This document shows, in pieces, positions 13,386 to 24,960 of a stretch of 64,000 bases of DNA (positions are counted from its first letter, which is position 1; every line of letters starts with the position of its first letter). The position numbers were made by a program, and so were the translations under genes. Source of the stretch: Setophaga petechia (lineage: Eukaryota; Chordata; Aves; Passeriformes; Parulidae); NCBI GenBank assembly GCA_024362935.1, contig JANCRA010000008.1, forward strand, positions 33,636,557 through 33,700,556. Direction: 5' to 3'. Below the pieces are notes generated by a model. That model did not search any database, was not told the origin of the DNA, and worked only from the letters and a program-made list of their open reading frames with translations.

Positions 13386-16300
13386 GTGCAGCTAAAAATG
13401 AGTAGTGTGATGTTCACAGTTTGCATGTGGGACAGATTTTCAAATGTCTGTGTGCACAATTATGTGAATTCATAACAATGGAGGAATCTTAGAACGCAAC
13501 TCAACATCTAATCTATAACAATAGGTTAGACAGTAAAAACTAATTTTATGGTCATTTTCAATCAAAATTTTATCAAAAATATTAAGTGTTTGTTGGGCTG
13601 TTTTACTTGCATTTATGTTGTTTTTACCTTTCCTTTTAGAAGCACTTTCTAGTGACAATCATGATAAGCTAAGAAATTTAGAGTCTATGTATTATAAAAC
13701 TGTAGTTTTTGTAAGGGAGCTGTTTGAAACTGCTGATGGTGACAGCTGATGGCACTTAACATGTGAAAGAGGATGCACAGGTACAATGGGATTGACAGGA
13801 GCTGAATATGCAATCCCTGTGTGGAGGAAAGTGGTTCCTTTGGAGACTGGCTTGCAAAACAAAATTACTTAAATGATGGTACTGAACACAAGACAAATGG
13901 GATAAACATCTTTTTCCCTAACAACACTGCTTTGTGATCAGATATTTTGTTGCTGACCTTGCATTAAGTCTGTGAACTGTTCTGCTGAGCCTTCCTGTGC
14001 CTTGCTTCGAGGTGAATTGTTGAACACAAAAAAACCTATGGAGTTTAAGTAGTTCTCTGACAGAGAAAGAAAGAAAAGTACACAGGAAACAAATTAGGTC
14101 TGCAGTCAGTTGTCTGTTGCCATCACTGATGGGTATGGAAAAAAAATCCGAGCAAACCTGGCTGTATTTTCTTCAGAAACTTACAATGTTATTGATACTT
14201 TAAGGATCAGTAATTCACATGAGCTGCTTTGGACCCAAACATTGTGAGAGCCTGTCCTTGGAAGTCCAGACTTGGTGTATAGAATCCATAGCAAAGATGT
14301 TATTGAGATCTCCTCTCTTGAAAGGTCTATAAAAATCAAAACGTATAAAACAATTATAGTTGCCTGACAAGGAAAAAAGACTGGTTAAAATTACTGGAAG
14401 AACAATAAAATTGAAAGAAAGAAATCAAGCTTTCATGATCTTTTTACTGTCATTACAGGAGGATGTGTTCACACTTCTTGACAATTACCCCAGGCTTGGT
14501 CTGCCTGCACACAGGTGTGCATCCTGGCATCTGCCCTGCAGGTTTTACAGGAAAAGCAGTATGGCTGCATGCTGGCTTGATTTTCAGCTGGAGAAATACC
14601 CAAGTCATATAGTTGTCTTTATGTTGGTTGAAGTATCTAGCTGGAGACAAGGGCTGCTTGGATAGTGTGGTACATCATAATGTGTATCCCATATTATACC
14701 TCGATATAAAGAAGGCACAGGTATGGGGGTTGGGGGTGAATTCTGATTTTGGGATCTGTATCTAGAAAGCTTTTTTCTTTTTTTCCCCTCTTTCCTCTCT
14801 TCTCCAGCACTAGAAGGTAAAATCTATTGATATTTATTACCTTGTGTTCTTAAAGTCCTAGTTTGTGTTTTGTACACAGAATTCACAAATGCTCTCCACA
14901 AAGAAATTAGTATTTTTTCCTGTAGGGATTCCACAGAATAATCTTGAGGTCCTTTGTTACACCATATGTTACTTTACTTTACAATGATGCCTATGATTTT
15001 ATTCACATTTATTTCAACATGGTAAAGAATGGTTTGTCAGTTACATATGATTTTCAAGATTGGATCTGACTAAAGGGGGATGTGGTGTCATGGGGTAGGT
15101 AATGCTTGAGGGTAGAAGGAGATTCAAATACCCAATAGCAATGCCAAAAAGTTTATAAATATAATAGAAATAAGATGTCGGAAATAAGAAACAGAGTATT
15201 TGTGTTCATTCTATTTACTTAGCCCCAACATTTGGATAAAGATGTTATCCAGTGGTTTTGATTTTAGGAAAATAAACCCCTTCATCTCTGAAATTCTCTG
15301 TGGGTTGTTAAAGGACATCAGGTATCAATGCAGCTCATTCTCTAGGATAAAGGCCATCATTGAGGAGCTTGTATTTTTGCCTCATCAACTTAATTTTAAA
15401 TACATGCTGCCTGACTTTTTAACTTGGTCCTGTGAACTTTGATTTGGCTTCTTGATTAGATGGCAGCTTTAGAATCAAAGTAAATGTAGGCTTGAAAGCT
15501 ACTGTCCTTTAAAAAGTTAACCTTGACATTGTAACATCATAAACAATTATAAAATGCCATGTGATAAGTGTATAGTGGTATAACCCTATTTTAAAATGTT
15601 TGGTTTACATTTTTGCTGAGTAAAAGCAGGATTTTAGCACCGTAATGAATAGATTTATGGTTTGTGGTGACAGCAAGATAGTATTGTTTTTTAATGCCAA
15701 GGTGTCTACATCACCTTTTGTAAATTAAACATTTGTTGAAAAACAGAAAATAATATAGATAAACTAGAAATTTGCCTAAATGACCTCAGATTTCACTTGA
15801 CATATTCTGCTTGTGTATTGGTGAAAACATCTATGTGACACTTATTCAAAGTGTGTGTTAAGCATGGATAAGTAATTTAAATGTACTCTACTAGTCCTGA
15901 GTCATTTTCAAGAAATTGAACATAAACAAAGCTTCTTTAAATGTGAACATAAAAATCAAATATTTTTGGAAGTCAAGCAATGGAAACTCAAATGAAGGAA
16001 GAGACTGTGCTTGGAATATTTACGGTACAAACAAACTGGAGTATATGGAATAAATTTCAGATGATGCCACAGTTTTCTTAGATATCCAGGTGTGTCTACT
16101 CAGGAGGTTTTGTAGGTTACAGGATGTTTTATGTTCAAGTTGTCTTTGCCATGACATCTCACTATGAGCAATCATAACTTTTAATATTAATGTTTTCTGT
16201 ATTACTTCTGTGTGGGAAATGAACTTGAAAAACCTGAATGGATGAAATGGCTCAGCAATCAGGTTTTCTTGTACTACTGCACAGAAACTGAAGCACAGGT

Positions 16301-17821
16301 GGTTTGGCTTGTCTCAAACAAGATTAACAGCCGATGTGTTAGGAAGAGAACTCAAGATTTCCATTTTCAGGGATGCATTGTTCAAATTGATCATGGGATT
16401 ACTAAAAAATTCATGTGTTCCTGATAGATGGTTTTATTTTTTTTACTGCTGCAGTTATTCACTGAAATGGACAGTCTTCTACACAGAACTATAAATCTCT
16501 GCTTGAAATGCAGAATTAATATTTTCAACAGCTGACCTCTACTGTGTTTTTCAAGTGGAGAAACCTCTAATCTGTAAAAACCTTTATGCTAATAGGCCTG
16601 GATCCTTAAAACAAAGCATCGCTGTGAGTTAAAAACATTGGTCAAGCTTTTGCATCCCAAATAATGCTCTGGGTTTGGTTCCCATGGTTACTGAAGAAAA
16701 TGCATTTGTAGCATCCAGCAGAGAGCCCCAGGAAGAGGCAACAAGGGAATCATGGTTTTGGAAAGACCAGGCTGTAACAAGCATGGCTGCAGTTAGGAAG
16801 ATCCCTTACAATCTATCTTCCAATAGTGCTGCTTCTTACTGGTGCTGAACCAATTAATAGACAGTGTCATAATGATACAGGTTAAAATGCCTCTCAGGAC
16901 AGAGGAGAGTTGATTTAGGAACTGTTTGAAGCACCTTGTCATTTGCTATGGTTCAGGCAATGTGAATTAGTTTTCAGCCATTACTCACTGTAATAACTTC
17001 TCTGTTTTACTTAATGTAGCAGATTGATGTTGCTGTAACTAAAATGAGGATTTAACTGCAAAGAACAAATAGGGCTTCCTTACTCCCTTTCTGTTGCTGT
17101 CCTAGAACAAAATTTATAGAATAAAATTACCAAAGGCAGCGAGATTAAATGCTGAAAATGCAAACCAGATGGATGAATATTAAGTCATATGGCCAGAGGC
17201 TTTTTTTTTTGTTGACAGCTGAATATTGGTATTAAAGGGCAGCAGAGGAAAGGTGAAGTCCACCAAGATGATGATGACTAGGCTCTTCTGAGAATACAGC
17301 TGATATAGCTGAGCTTGACCTGATGGAACATGAGAACAACCTTACCTTAAACTCAGACTTACCCCCCCCTTAATTCAATAAGCAAAGGAAAACTTCCCTC
17401 AGCTCAGAAGCCATGGAAGCACACACCTAAGAGTACAAGTGCTTGATAGCTTCATTCACAGGAGAAGGAAGGCTTTCATTTTGCCTCAACTCACATTCTA
17501 AAAATAATTCCAAAAATCCAAAGAGCCTGAGATGCATGGCCCTGATGCAAACTTTCTCCTGGAACAGGTGCCTTTGCAGCCAGCTCTTTTCCTCAGCTGC
17601 TGCTTCCCAGGCCCAATGCACTTGCAGATCCATACTTTTTCTTCTTTTCTACCTTGATAGTATCCACAAATTTTTCTGGAGAAAAAGTTTTTGAAGTTTT
17701 CACTAAGATTTGACAGGCCTGTGCTGGGGCTTTCTCTTGCTGTCTATATTGACCCTCTCCCTAATATTTCTAATAAATCCCCCAAAGGCACCAAAACATT
17801 TGCCTGCTGCAAAATTTCTCT

Positions 17822-17860
17822 CATGTTTACCAAGCCATGTTTACCAAGCCATGTTTACCA
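17822..17860. repeat. 14-bp tandem repeat, about 2.8 copies
   Basis: The unit CATGTTTACCAAGC occurs at 17822-17835 and 17836-17849, followed by a partial third copy (CATGTTTACCA) to 17860. The copies are identical, so the duplication is young or still polymorphic. Confidence 0.9.
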
Positions 17861-20153
17861 GTGGATATCTTAAAAATGTAAATGTATTCCACTTCCTAAA
17901 AAGTATGTTTTGTTTTGTTTTTTTTTTAAATTAGATCTTCTGGTTGTAATAGTAAGCCTTACATAAAATGACATGGGCAGAGTTACTTTTATAGCTGAAG
18001 TTGCCAGGATAATCCTTTAGAACACTCAGGTAAATGTTATCATATCAATTCAATTTTTCAATCCTGTTTTTTTAATCATGGTTCTTTTTTTGAGAAGCCA
18101 TAATGAACACCTTTTTATTTTAAATTAGAAATGAGCATCTCTGGAAACAAAATGAGTTATGATGTGGATAAAAATATATTTAAAGTTATGCTGGCTGTAA
18201 CATTGAACATGAGTTCTGTGAGCTATAAAACTGAAGTTTTCATTTTTTTTCCTAGTGCACAAGTATTATCTTCATGATGTTTGAATCTAGCACTAAATTG
18301 ACCTACTAACAAAGCATTTTGTCCCCCTACCCCTCCTGCCAGTGACAAATATAGTGTGATCTTCATTTCAAGATGAAAATGCTCCCATTTTTACAGTTGC
18401 ATGTTATTCTAACTTCAGTTCTGGATTTTAGCTAGTATGATATTTGGGCTTTTAATATAATGAAGATTCCTTAGACTTAGACTATGTATGCTGCTATCTT
18501 AATTACTTTTTTGAAGTAGGGGAACTTTAATACTTTTTAAGAGTAGACAAAATCTTGCTGGTATGATAGTATTTTTAACTTACCCTCCACAAATACTTTT
18601 ATGTAGAATAAAATCTCTATCAAGATTCTCATGTGTATGAGAGCTTTAATTATCCCTATGTGGTGTGTCAAGCTATTTATTTTATACAATTTGAGTACCA
18701 CTATGGGAGGGAAAGAAGTTGGTTGCAAAATGAAATTAAAATTAGCAATGAACCTCTTGGAATGACACAGACTTAATTCAAATGAGTGCTAATACATAAC
18801 TGCAAACTTTTATACTGAAATTGACCTTATTCACAGTAGGTCAGGATAAGGAGTGGTTTTCAAGTAATCACCAATGACTGAACTTCTAGGAAGCAGAAAA
18901 AGATGAATGTTGTCCTAGATGGAAGTCTTCAGCAAATGTACTCATGAGGTGAGTATGGAGTATCTGTCTTCCTGAGGGGTGTGTATGGTTAGGGTTTCAG
19001 GTTTATTATGAAAAGTGGAAGAACCTCCTCTAAAATTGTGGCTTTTCTTCATGTCTGTGCTTACCAGCTCCCAGGAGTTAATGCCTATGTCCACAAAGGC
19101 ATTTGGTACCCTTGTAGTTGCAGGTGGTTGTAGGCTGACAGCAAAATGTGCTCACAACAAATGGGCAGTCCCCTGCACTGCTGAGTCCCTTTAAATCCCT
19201 GATGATGGCTGTGCTAGGAAATTATACAAGTTGATTTCTGAACCAAAAAGTAGATATGAATGAAAAATAAACCACTCAGATTTTTCACTCTTGCTTACAT
19301 CTTACTGAGTCTAATTCTTGTAGTTAGTCCTATGGTGCTTTCAAGTTTCATATATTTTCATTGTTTATATATTCTGGTTACAGTCTCTCACTTCTAGATG
19401 TAAACACATGACAAAAACCTAACCCAAAAATTAAAGTGAAAATGCAATTTCTGAGAGGTGTGATGCTGTGTTTTGTCTTATGAAGTTCTCTGAGAGCTGA
19501 CTTCTGTAAACATCTTTGGATGTTGGCATTCTAATAAATTTCAAACAAATGAGCATTCACACTCACAAGATTTAAAAAATGTTATATGAGGCTTTAGTGA
19601 CTTGAGGCTTGTAAAACTGATCCTATCCCAAAACACTGGTGAAGTAGGATTGACAGCTTCTTTCCAAATTAGAATTTATATATCCTGCTTTAGTTCTGTG
19701 TTTATCAGCAAAATAGCGTGTTTAAAATGTCTATTTATTGTTCATCAATTTTCAGATTTTTGAGCTTTCTTTTTTTTTTTCCTATCAACCAGTCAGGTGA
19801 TATAAACCATAATTTAAGAGATCTCTAATAGCAAGGAGAGTGATATCTCAGAGGACATGCTGAAGCTTATTTGGCAGCCTGACTATACCAGCACAGGAAA
19901 ATCCCTGTTCTTTACAGGTAGCTCTTTACACGTCGCCTGAACTTAACACTTTGGGTTCTTTTTCATTTGAGTGGACTGAACAGAAGTTGTGCTCCTCTCA
20001 GATGATAATGGTAGTCATGAGAAATGGGCATGAAATGGAAAAAAACTTGACTCAAGCTCCAAAAGTCATAAAACATTGGCATCTAGATTGTTATAAAGAA
20101 GAATCTTACCATGTAAATTTCTTTTTCCAATCAGAATTTATTCGATTATAAAA

Positions 20154-20160
20154 CAAGCAG
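20154..20160. repeat. Left target-site duplication of solo LTR
   Basis: CAAGCAG directly precedes the LTR end TGACAAG and is repeated exactly at 20433-20439 directly after the other LTR end. The repeat is 7 bp. A true 6-bp duplication plus one chance base is equally possible, because the exact LTR edge cannot be fixed to the base. Confidence 0.75.
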
Positions 20161-20432
20161 TGACAAGAAAAATTCTCAGCGCTGGGGGGACTGAGAGAAC
20201 TCTGCTCTTGGAAGTCCGCGCCGCCCCCCTTTTTGTGGCTCTGTCTTTTATTTCTTCTCCTCTCGGGATGATGCATCCTGTTCTGGTGGTCTTGAGGGAG
20301 AGGGGGGGCTCCGCTTTGTTCACTGGGTGGGCTTTTCCTTGTAGGGCATTACCATAACCATATGTTTCCAAAAGCACTACACATTTTCTGCAAGTTAAGC
20401 AATTCTTGCCAAGTCGGCTATTGTTACAGTCA
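20161..20432 (-). mobile_element. Solo LTR of an endogenous retrovirus, minus strand
   Basis: This 272-bp segment is bounded by short inverted ends (TGAC at the left, GTCA at the right) and flanked on both sides by CAAGCAG. That is the structure left when the two LTRs of a provirus recombine. On the minus strand it starts TGACTGTAACAATAGCC, carries an AAATAAAAGAC motif (20246-20253) that could be a TATA-like box or polyadenylation signal, then a G+C-rich segment, and ends near CTTGTCA. The short length resembles small avian class II or alpharetrovirus-like LTRs. That class assignment is an inference from length and composition. No internal gag, pol or env sequence is present. The intact ends and identical flanking repeats suggest a comparatively recent insertion. 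Confidence 0.8.
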
Positions 20433-20439
20433 CAAGCAG
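20433..20439. repeat. Right target-site duplication of solo LTR
   Basis: CAAGCAG directly after the LTR end ACAGTCA is identical to 20154-20160 on the other side. It supports insertion by a retroviral integrase. Confidence 0.75.
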
Positions 20440-22966
20440 TTTTAACTATTTAGCTATTGCCTTTATATTGTAAGAATTATCCAGCTATTAATTTAATTAA
20501 TGAACAAACATATTGCTACTTATTACATAGATGATAGGCAGATGTGGGTATAATATCTGTATTACACATTGTTGCAGGCAGAAGTAGCTCAGCAAGGAAT
20601 TTTATTTAGTTTTCCTAACTATTTCTAGTTAACACAAACATTTCATCACTGATTCATGTTATGAGAGACAGAAAATAAACAATCAAGCACCTTGGGAAAG
20701 AACTCCCCCTGTTCTGAGCTAATATCAGCCCAACACCATCATGGTCTCACCTCTCCTTTTGCTGGGTGTTGCACTGGGTGCCTCACAAAACCTTGGTGCA
20801 GGAGGCTGGGGACCCTGTGTTATTTATCTCTGTTGCTCCTCTGCTTTTCCTACTGTTTTCCTCTGCCCCACCTGTGCATCACCTATGACTGCAGTCCCTT
20901 AGTCCTTGGGTCCCTGCCCCAGTGGGAGTTTCTCAAGGCCATAGCCCCTTAGGAGTTGGAAAAAATTATTTTTTTATATCTGTTATCTGTCATTATTGTT
21001 TATGTTTATCACTGATGTGCTGCAGCTTTTTGTTCTCCATTGATACATTTTTTATTAATAAAATAATTAAAACCCCCAAAACACTGTTGAGACAAAGGTT
21101 TAAACTGAGTTTTCTGCAGCATCTTGACTGATTTTGGTAGCCAGTATTTCTATCAGTAAACATTTATTTTGCTGGATGCATACTTTTAGCTACACTTGGG
21201 AAACAGATGTAATATTCCCCTGAGAGGCAAAATTTGCACTGAAGGTGGCAGGCAAATTACTAATTCTTCAATTCTGTCTCCACCAGAAGCTGAGTTATGG
21301 AAAAGCTAATTATTTAGCTACAGGCAGCAATGGATGAAATTGCTACCTGGGGCTGGGAGACTGGAAAAAAACAACACATGTTGTAATCAAACACCCTTTT
21401 CCATCAGTGCCAATGGCAAATATACTACTCTATAATCTTATCTCATGTTAAAAAAACCAAAAAGAAATAAAAATGGGTGAGAGTTAAAAAACCTCACCCA
21501 ACAAATCAAGTATTTCTTATGATTCCCTTAGGAACAAATGTGATAGTGAGCCTGGGAACTAATTATACTCTGTTTTGAATGTCTGAATGTAAATCTATAG
21601 ATAGAAGGTGATAACAGGTGTTCATGGCAGGAACCTTTATTTGTTTTGATACAAAGCTCTTTACCATTACTAAAAGACTTTCCACTGACTGATGCAAGCT
21701 TGTTTAATGTTTAGTGAGTGCTAAAGTATTTAGAAATCTAGGGGAGGAAGAGCATTTTTGTTGTAGTTGTTATTTATTGCAAAAAGAGAGATGTTTTTTA
21801 ACAAGTTATCACTAAGACAAATGGAAGGGTATTACGGAAACCCTTGAGCTCAGTGTCATTGCATAGACTTGTAGTGAGCTTGTTTTCATCTGTAAAATCT
21901 TCCTCTTCTCCCAGAGGCCTCTTTCCTTGCTCGGGATATTTTCTGCTGTGCAGATGCAGCTGCACGTGGATTCCATTAAATATTAGGATCACTGATAGGA
22001 ACCTGAGTTACAGAAAACACCAAACCTCTTCCTAGAGGAAACCTGTGTACTAGTCCTTTTCTATCAGGATTCTAAATAGCTATATTATTATTTCAGTTTC
22101 CAGAAATGGCATTGGAACATCTCATTCAGCTGCCTGATTGCCAAACCTGTCTGCCATTAACAAAACCTAGCATAAATACAGGTGGTTTTCAGTAAGCTGT
22201 TCACAAGCTGAGAGAAAAAGTACAAGTGCTGTGCTCCAATTTCAGTTTCATTGTAGCTGGGGATCAAAATGTTATTTGGAAAAATAAAAAAGGTAACTAC
22301 AGTCAAGTTAGAAAACTCCTGAACACGTCCCTCTGGAAATATCCACCATCTCTTGTTTATGTTTGTGGCATTTTTGGCCCTTCTTTGATTAAAACCAAGA
22401 GTTCTGTGACACTGTCTGGCTATGTTCTGCTGAAGCTCCACTGAGGGGCAAGTAGTAGCAGTCCTTTGACCTGGTTTTGGATTACCCGGCTTATTTCATA
22501 TAAAATGCCACTTGATCCAAGTACTCTAAAAAGTATAAATAAACTTGAGCTATAGGGGGGGAAATATGTGTATGTAGGAAGAATTGGACATTTTGAAATG
22601 TTGATCTTCAGAGCAAACAAATTAAGATTAATCACTTAAGGATGCAGAATTAAAATTTGTTATTATTTTAAGACTGGTGTTTGATCTTTAAGGATCAAAA
22701 GGTACTTTAAATTTATTACCTAGGAAGGACATTGGACACTGGACTGTATCACTCTGAAACACTACCTTGTATAAATAAAGTAAAAAAATGTATCAAGGGC
22801 CTACTAATGACAGTTTTACTTTAACAGCCAGTTTAGTTGAGAGTATAAAAGAATTAACCAATATAAAACAATTAACCAGCATAAAAGCAACCTAATCCCT
22901 GTTCAGCTGGCTTCAAGAATTGGCATAGTCTTGAAATAATTGAATAATTGAAACAAACCAGAAAAT
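20440..22966. other. Non-coding DNA, no gene seen
   Basis: A G+C- and pyrimidine-richer patch lies at about 20.69-20.96 kb and contains an open frame of 86 codons, but it shows no recognisable protein features and I cannot match it to a repeat family. Elsewhere the sequence is A+T-rich and unremarkable. Confidence 0.5.
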
Positions 22967-23126
22967 TGGCAAGCTTTGTTCCTTTTCACCGTGCCACATT
23001 TCATCTGAGTACATTTTTTCTAGTTGCTCCATTTCTAAATTTCCTTTTTTAATTTTTTTTATTTTCACAATTCCCTTTGATTTGATTGTATCTCATTGCC
23101 AGATTGTTTGTTCCACTTTCTTATTT

Positions 23127-23166
23127 CAAGATTTCATTCCCTTTCCTGAAAGGGAATGAAATCTTG
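23127..23166. repeat. 19-bp perfect palindrome at a repeat-unit junction
   Basis: CAAGATTTCATTCCCTTTC at 23127-23145 is followed by CT and then by its exact reverse complement at 23148-23166. Degraded versions of the same palindromic motif occur near 23.51-23.54, 23.90-23.96, 24.20-24.22 and 24.93-24.96 kb, so it is a regular part of the repeat unit and not an isolated hairpin. Confidence 0.9.
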
Positions 23167-24359
23167 TCATTTCAATTAGGATCCATTGGGCAAGTTATGG
23201 TCCATTTCCCTGCAGTTAATGTCATCCCAGTCCCTTTTATTGTTTTCCCTTTACTTTGGAATTTTCTCCTTTTTTTTTTAGCACTTTTTCTTTAATTTCT
23301 TCTCCTGTCTCTTTGTTTCATTTCTTCCATGATTTTGAGATTTTGATTGGAGTAATTTTGGCAAGCTTTGTGCTTTTCACTGCATCTCATTTCATCTCAG
23401 TACACTTGGTTTTCTTCAGTCCATTTGCAATTTTTCTGCTTTTTTTCAATTTCATTTTATTTGCTCTTATCTCCTTGCCAGAATGCTTGTTCAACTTTCT
23501 TCTCAGATTTCAAGATTTTTTCCTTTCAGGAAATGGAATGAAATAATGAAAACAGAAAAGAATTTGAACAAATGCTCTGGATTGGAGATATGATTAAATG
23601 AAATACAATTGTAAGAAAGAAAGTAAATTTGTTGTTGGATGGACTTCAACCCAATGGACTGAATTGAAATATGATGCTGTGAAATGGACTGAAGCTTGCA
23701 AATATTTTTGCCATTGCAATTCTAAAATCCAGGAAGATAGTTAAACAAAGAGACAGGAGAAGGAGTTGAAGAAAGAAAATGCTAAATAGATTAAAGGGTA
23801 AGTGCTGAAACAAAGTGACAACTTTTAAAAGCAACTCAGATGACATGAAGATGTAGGGAAATGGACCAAAGCTTGCCCAACTGGTCCTCATTGAAATCTG
23901 AAGATATCATTCCCTTCCTTGATAGGAAATTTTTCCTTTCAAAAAAGGGAATGAAATCTTGGAACCAGAGAAGAATGTGGAACAAGCACTCTAGCTAGGA
24001 TTTATGATAATATCAAGTGCAATTGGAAAAAAAGAGTATATTTGGCAATACATTGACTTGAATATTGACTGAGATTAAATGTTGTGCAGGGAAAAGGACT
24101 TAAATTTGTTAAAATTGGCATTGAAATCCCAAAATCAATGAAGAAATGTAAACAAAGAGACAGGAGGAGCAATTAAAAACAAATTAAAGAGAACAACTTC
24201 CTTTCTGGAAAGGGAATGAAAACTTGAAATCATAGAAGAAAATGAAACAAAACTACCTGGGGTGGACTTGAAAGGAATTTAAATGTGAGGGAAGGAAATA
24301 AAAAATTTTCAGAAAATAAGTGGTCATAATCAAATGTATTGAGATGACCTTAAGTACTC

Positions 24360-24722
24360 CACTTTTGCGTGCCTTTTGTAGTTTTGATATCTTTTACGGT
24401 CTAGTGTTTTTTCTTTGTTCATCTTTAGGATTACCTAACTCTAATCATGGCCTTAAAAACAGCCTTTTGCTGCAGTGCAAAACACAAGGGTGCTTCCTAG
24501 GAGAAATGTGTGGAGGGAGCAATGTTGGGGCAGTGCCATGCTCCTCTTGGCATGCCTTTTGTAGTGCCAGTGTCCCTGAAACTCTAGGCTTTCTGGATTA
24601 TTTAAGCCTAACCCGAAGCTTACCAGTAAAACCAGCCTTTTGCTGACAGGCCCAGCACATGAGTGATGCTAAGAGGAAAGATGTGCAGGGAGCAATCTTT
24701 GGGCAGTGGGGTGTTCCTTTTT
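24360..24722. repeat. Tandem duplication, two copies of ~170-180 bp
   Basis: Copy 1 (about 24360-24545) and copy 2 (about 24546-24722) share GCCTTTTGTAGT near their starts (24371 and 24554), CAGCCTTTTGCTG (24470 and 24633) and a GGGAGCAAT...GGGCAGTG block (24515 and 24688). The offsets vary from 163 to 183 bp, so the copies differ by small insertions and deletions. The pair interrupts the third plus-oriented unit of the surrounding array and has a different composition, so it is probably a separate insertion that was later duplicated. Confidence 0.75.
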
Positions 24723-24960
24723 AAAGTGAAATGCACTAAACCTTTCCAAAATTATTCTACTTGAAATCCTGAAATCAGGGAAGAAAGTGAAAGCTAGAGA
24801 CAGGCGAAGAAATTCAGTACTAAAATAGAAAGGGAATATTCTGGAGTGAAATGAAAACAATAAAATTGCATGGGATTACATGAAGTGCAGGGAAATTGAC
24901 CAATCCTTGCCGAATTGATCCTCATTGCAATCCAAGATTTCATTTCTTTTCATGAAATGG

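Larger units (their letters stand above)
11096..20153. other. Non-coding A+T-rich DNA with simple repeats, no gene seen
   Basis: No supported gene. The stretch holds two long T-runs and a 14-bp minisatellite (listed separately). It also has short unrelated open frames, such as 14.36-14.67 kb, which overlap frames on the opposite strand and carry no domain. A possible minus-strand exon (18584-18700) is discussed as a finding only. Confidence 0.55.
22967..24960. repeat. Inverted/tandem array of ~380-400 bp diverged repeat units
   Basis: Two units lie in minus orientation (starting with GGCAAGCTTTG at 22967 and 23359, 392 bp apart), followed by about three in plus orientation. The anchor AAACAAAGAGACAGGAG occurs at 23743 and 24150 (407 bp apart), in altered form at 24790, and as its reverse complement at 23302-23318. 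A second anchor, GGGAAATGGACCAA with AGCTTGCC after it, recurs near 23.67, 23.86, 24.09 and 24.89 kb. The orientation switches at about 23528, making a large inverted repeat with arms of at least 550 bp. Copies are visibly diverged (my estimate by eye is 20-30%), so the array is old. Each unit junction carries an AAGGGAATGAAATCTT-type palindromic motif. I cannot name the family; a decayed satellite or a fold-back transposon are the main options. The open frames inside it (for example 23256-23546 plus and 23646-23891 minus) are by-products of the pyrimidine-rich repeat. Confidence 0.8.

Noticed and set aside
14360..14665. 101-codon plus-strand open frame
   Set aside because: No recognisable domain; an opposite-strand frame overlaps it, and it runs straight through an acceptor-like ACAG without structure.
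20690..20960. Possible retroelement fragment in a C/T-rich patch
   Set aside because: I could not match any part to a family I know, and there are no terminal or flanking repeats.
23256..23891. Open frames on plus (23256-23546) and minus (23646-23891) with similar F/S/L-rich peptides
   Set aside because: They are inverted copies of the same repeat unit; the similarity comes from the repeat and the hydrophobic composition from pyrimidine-rich DNA, not from a protein.
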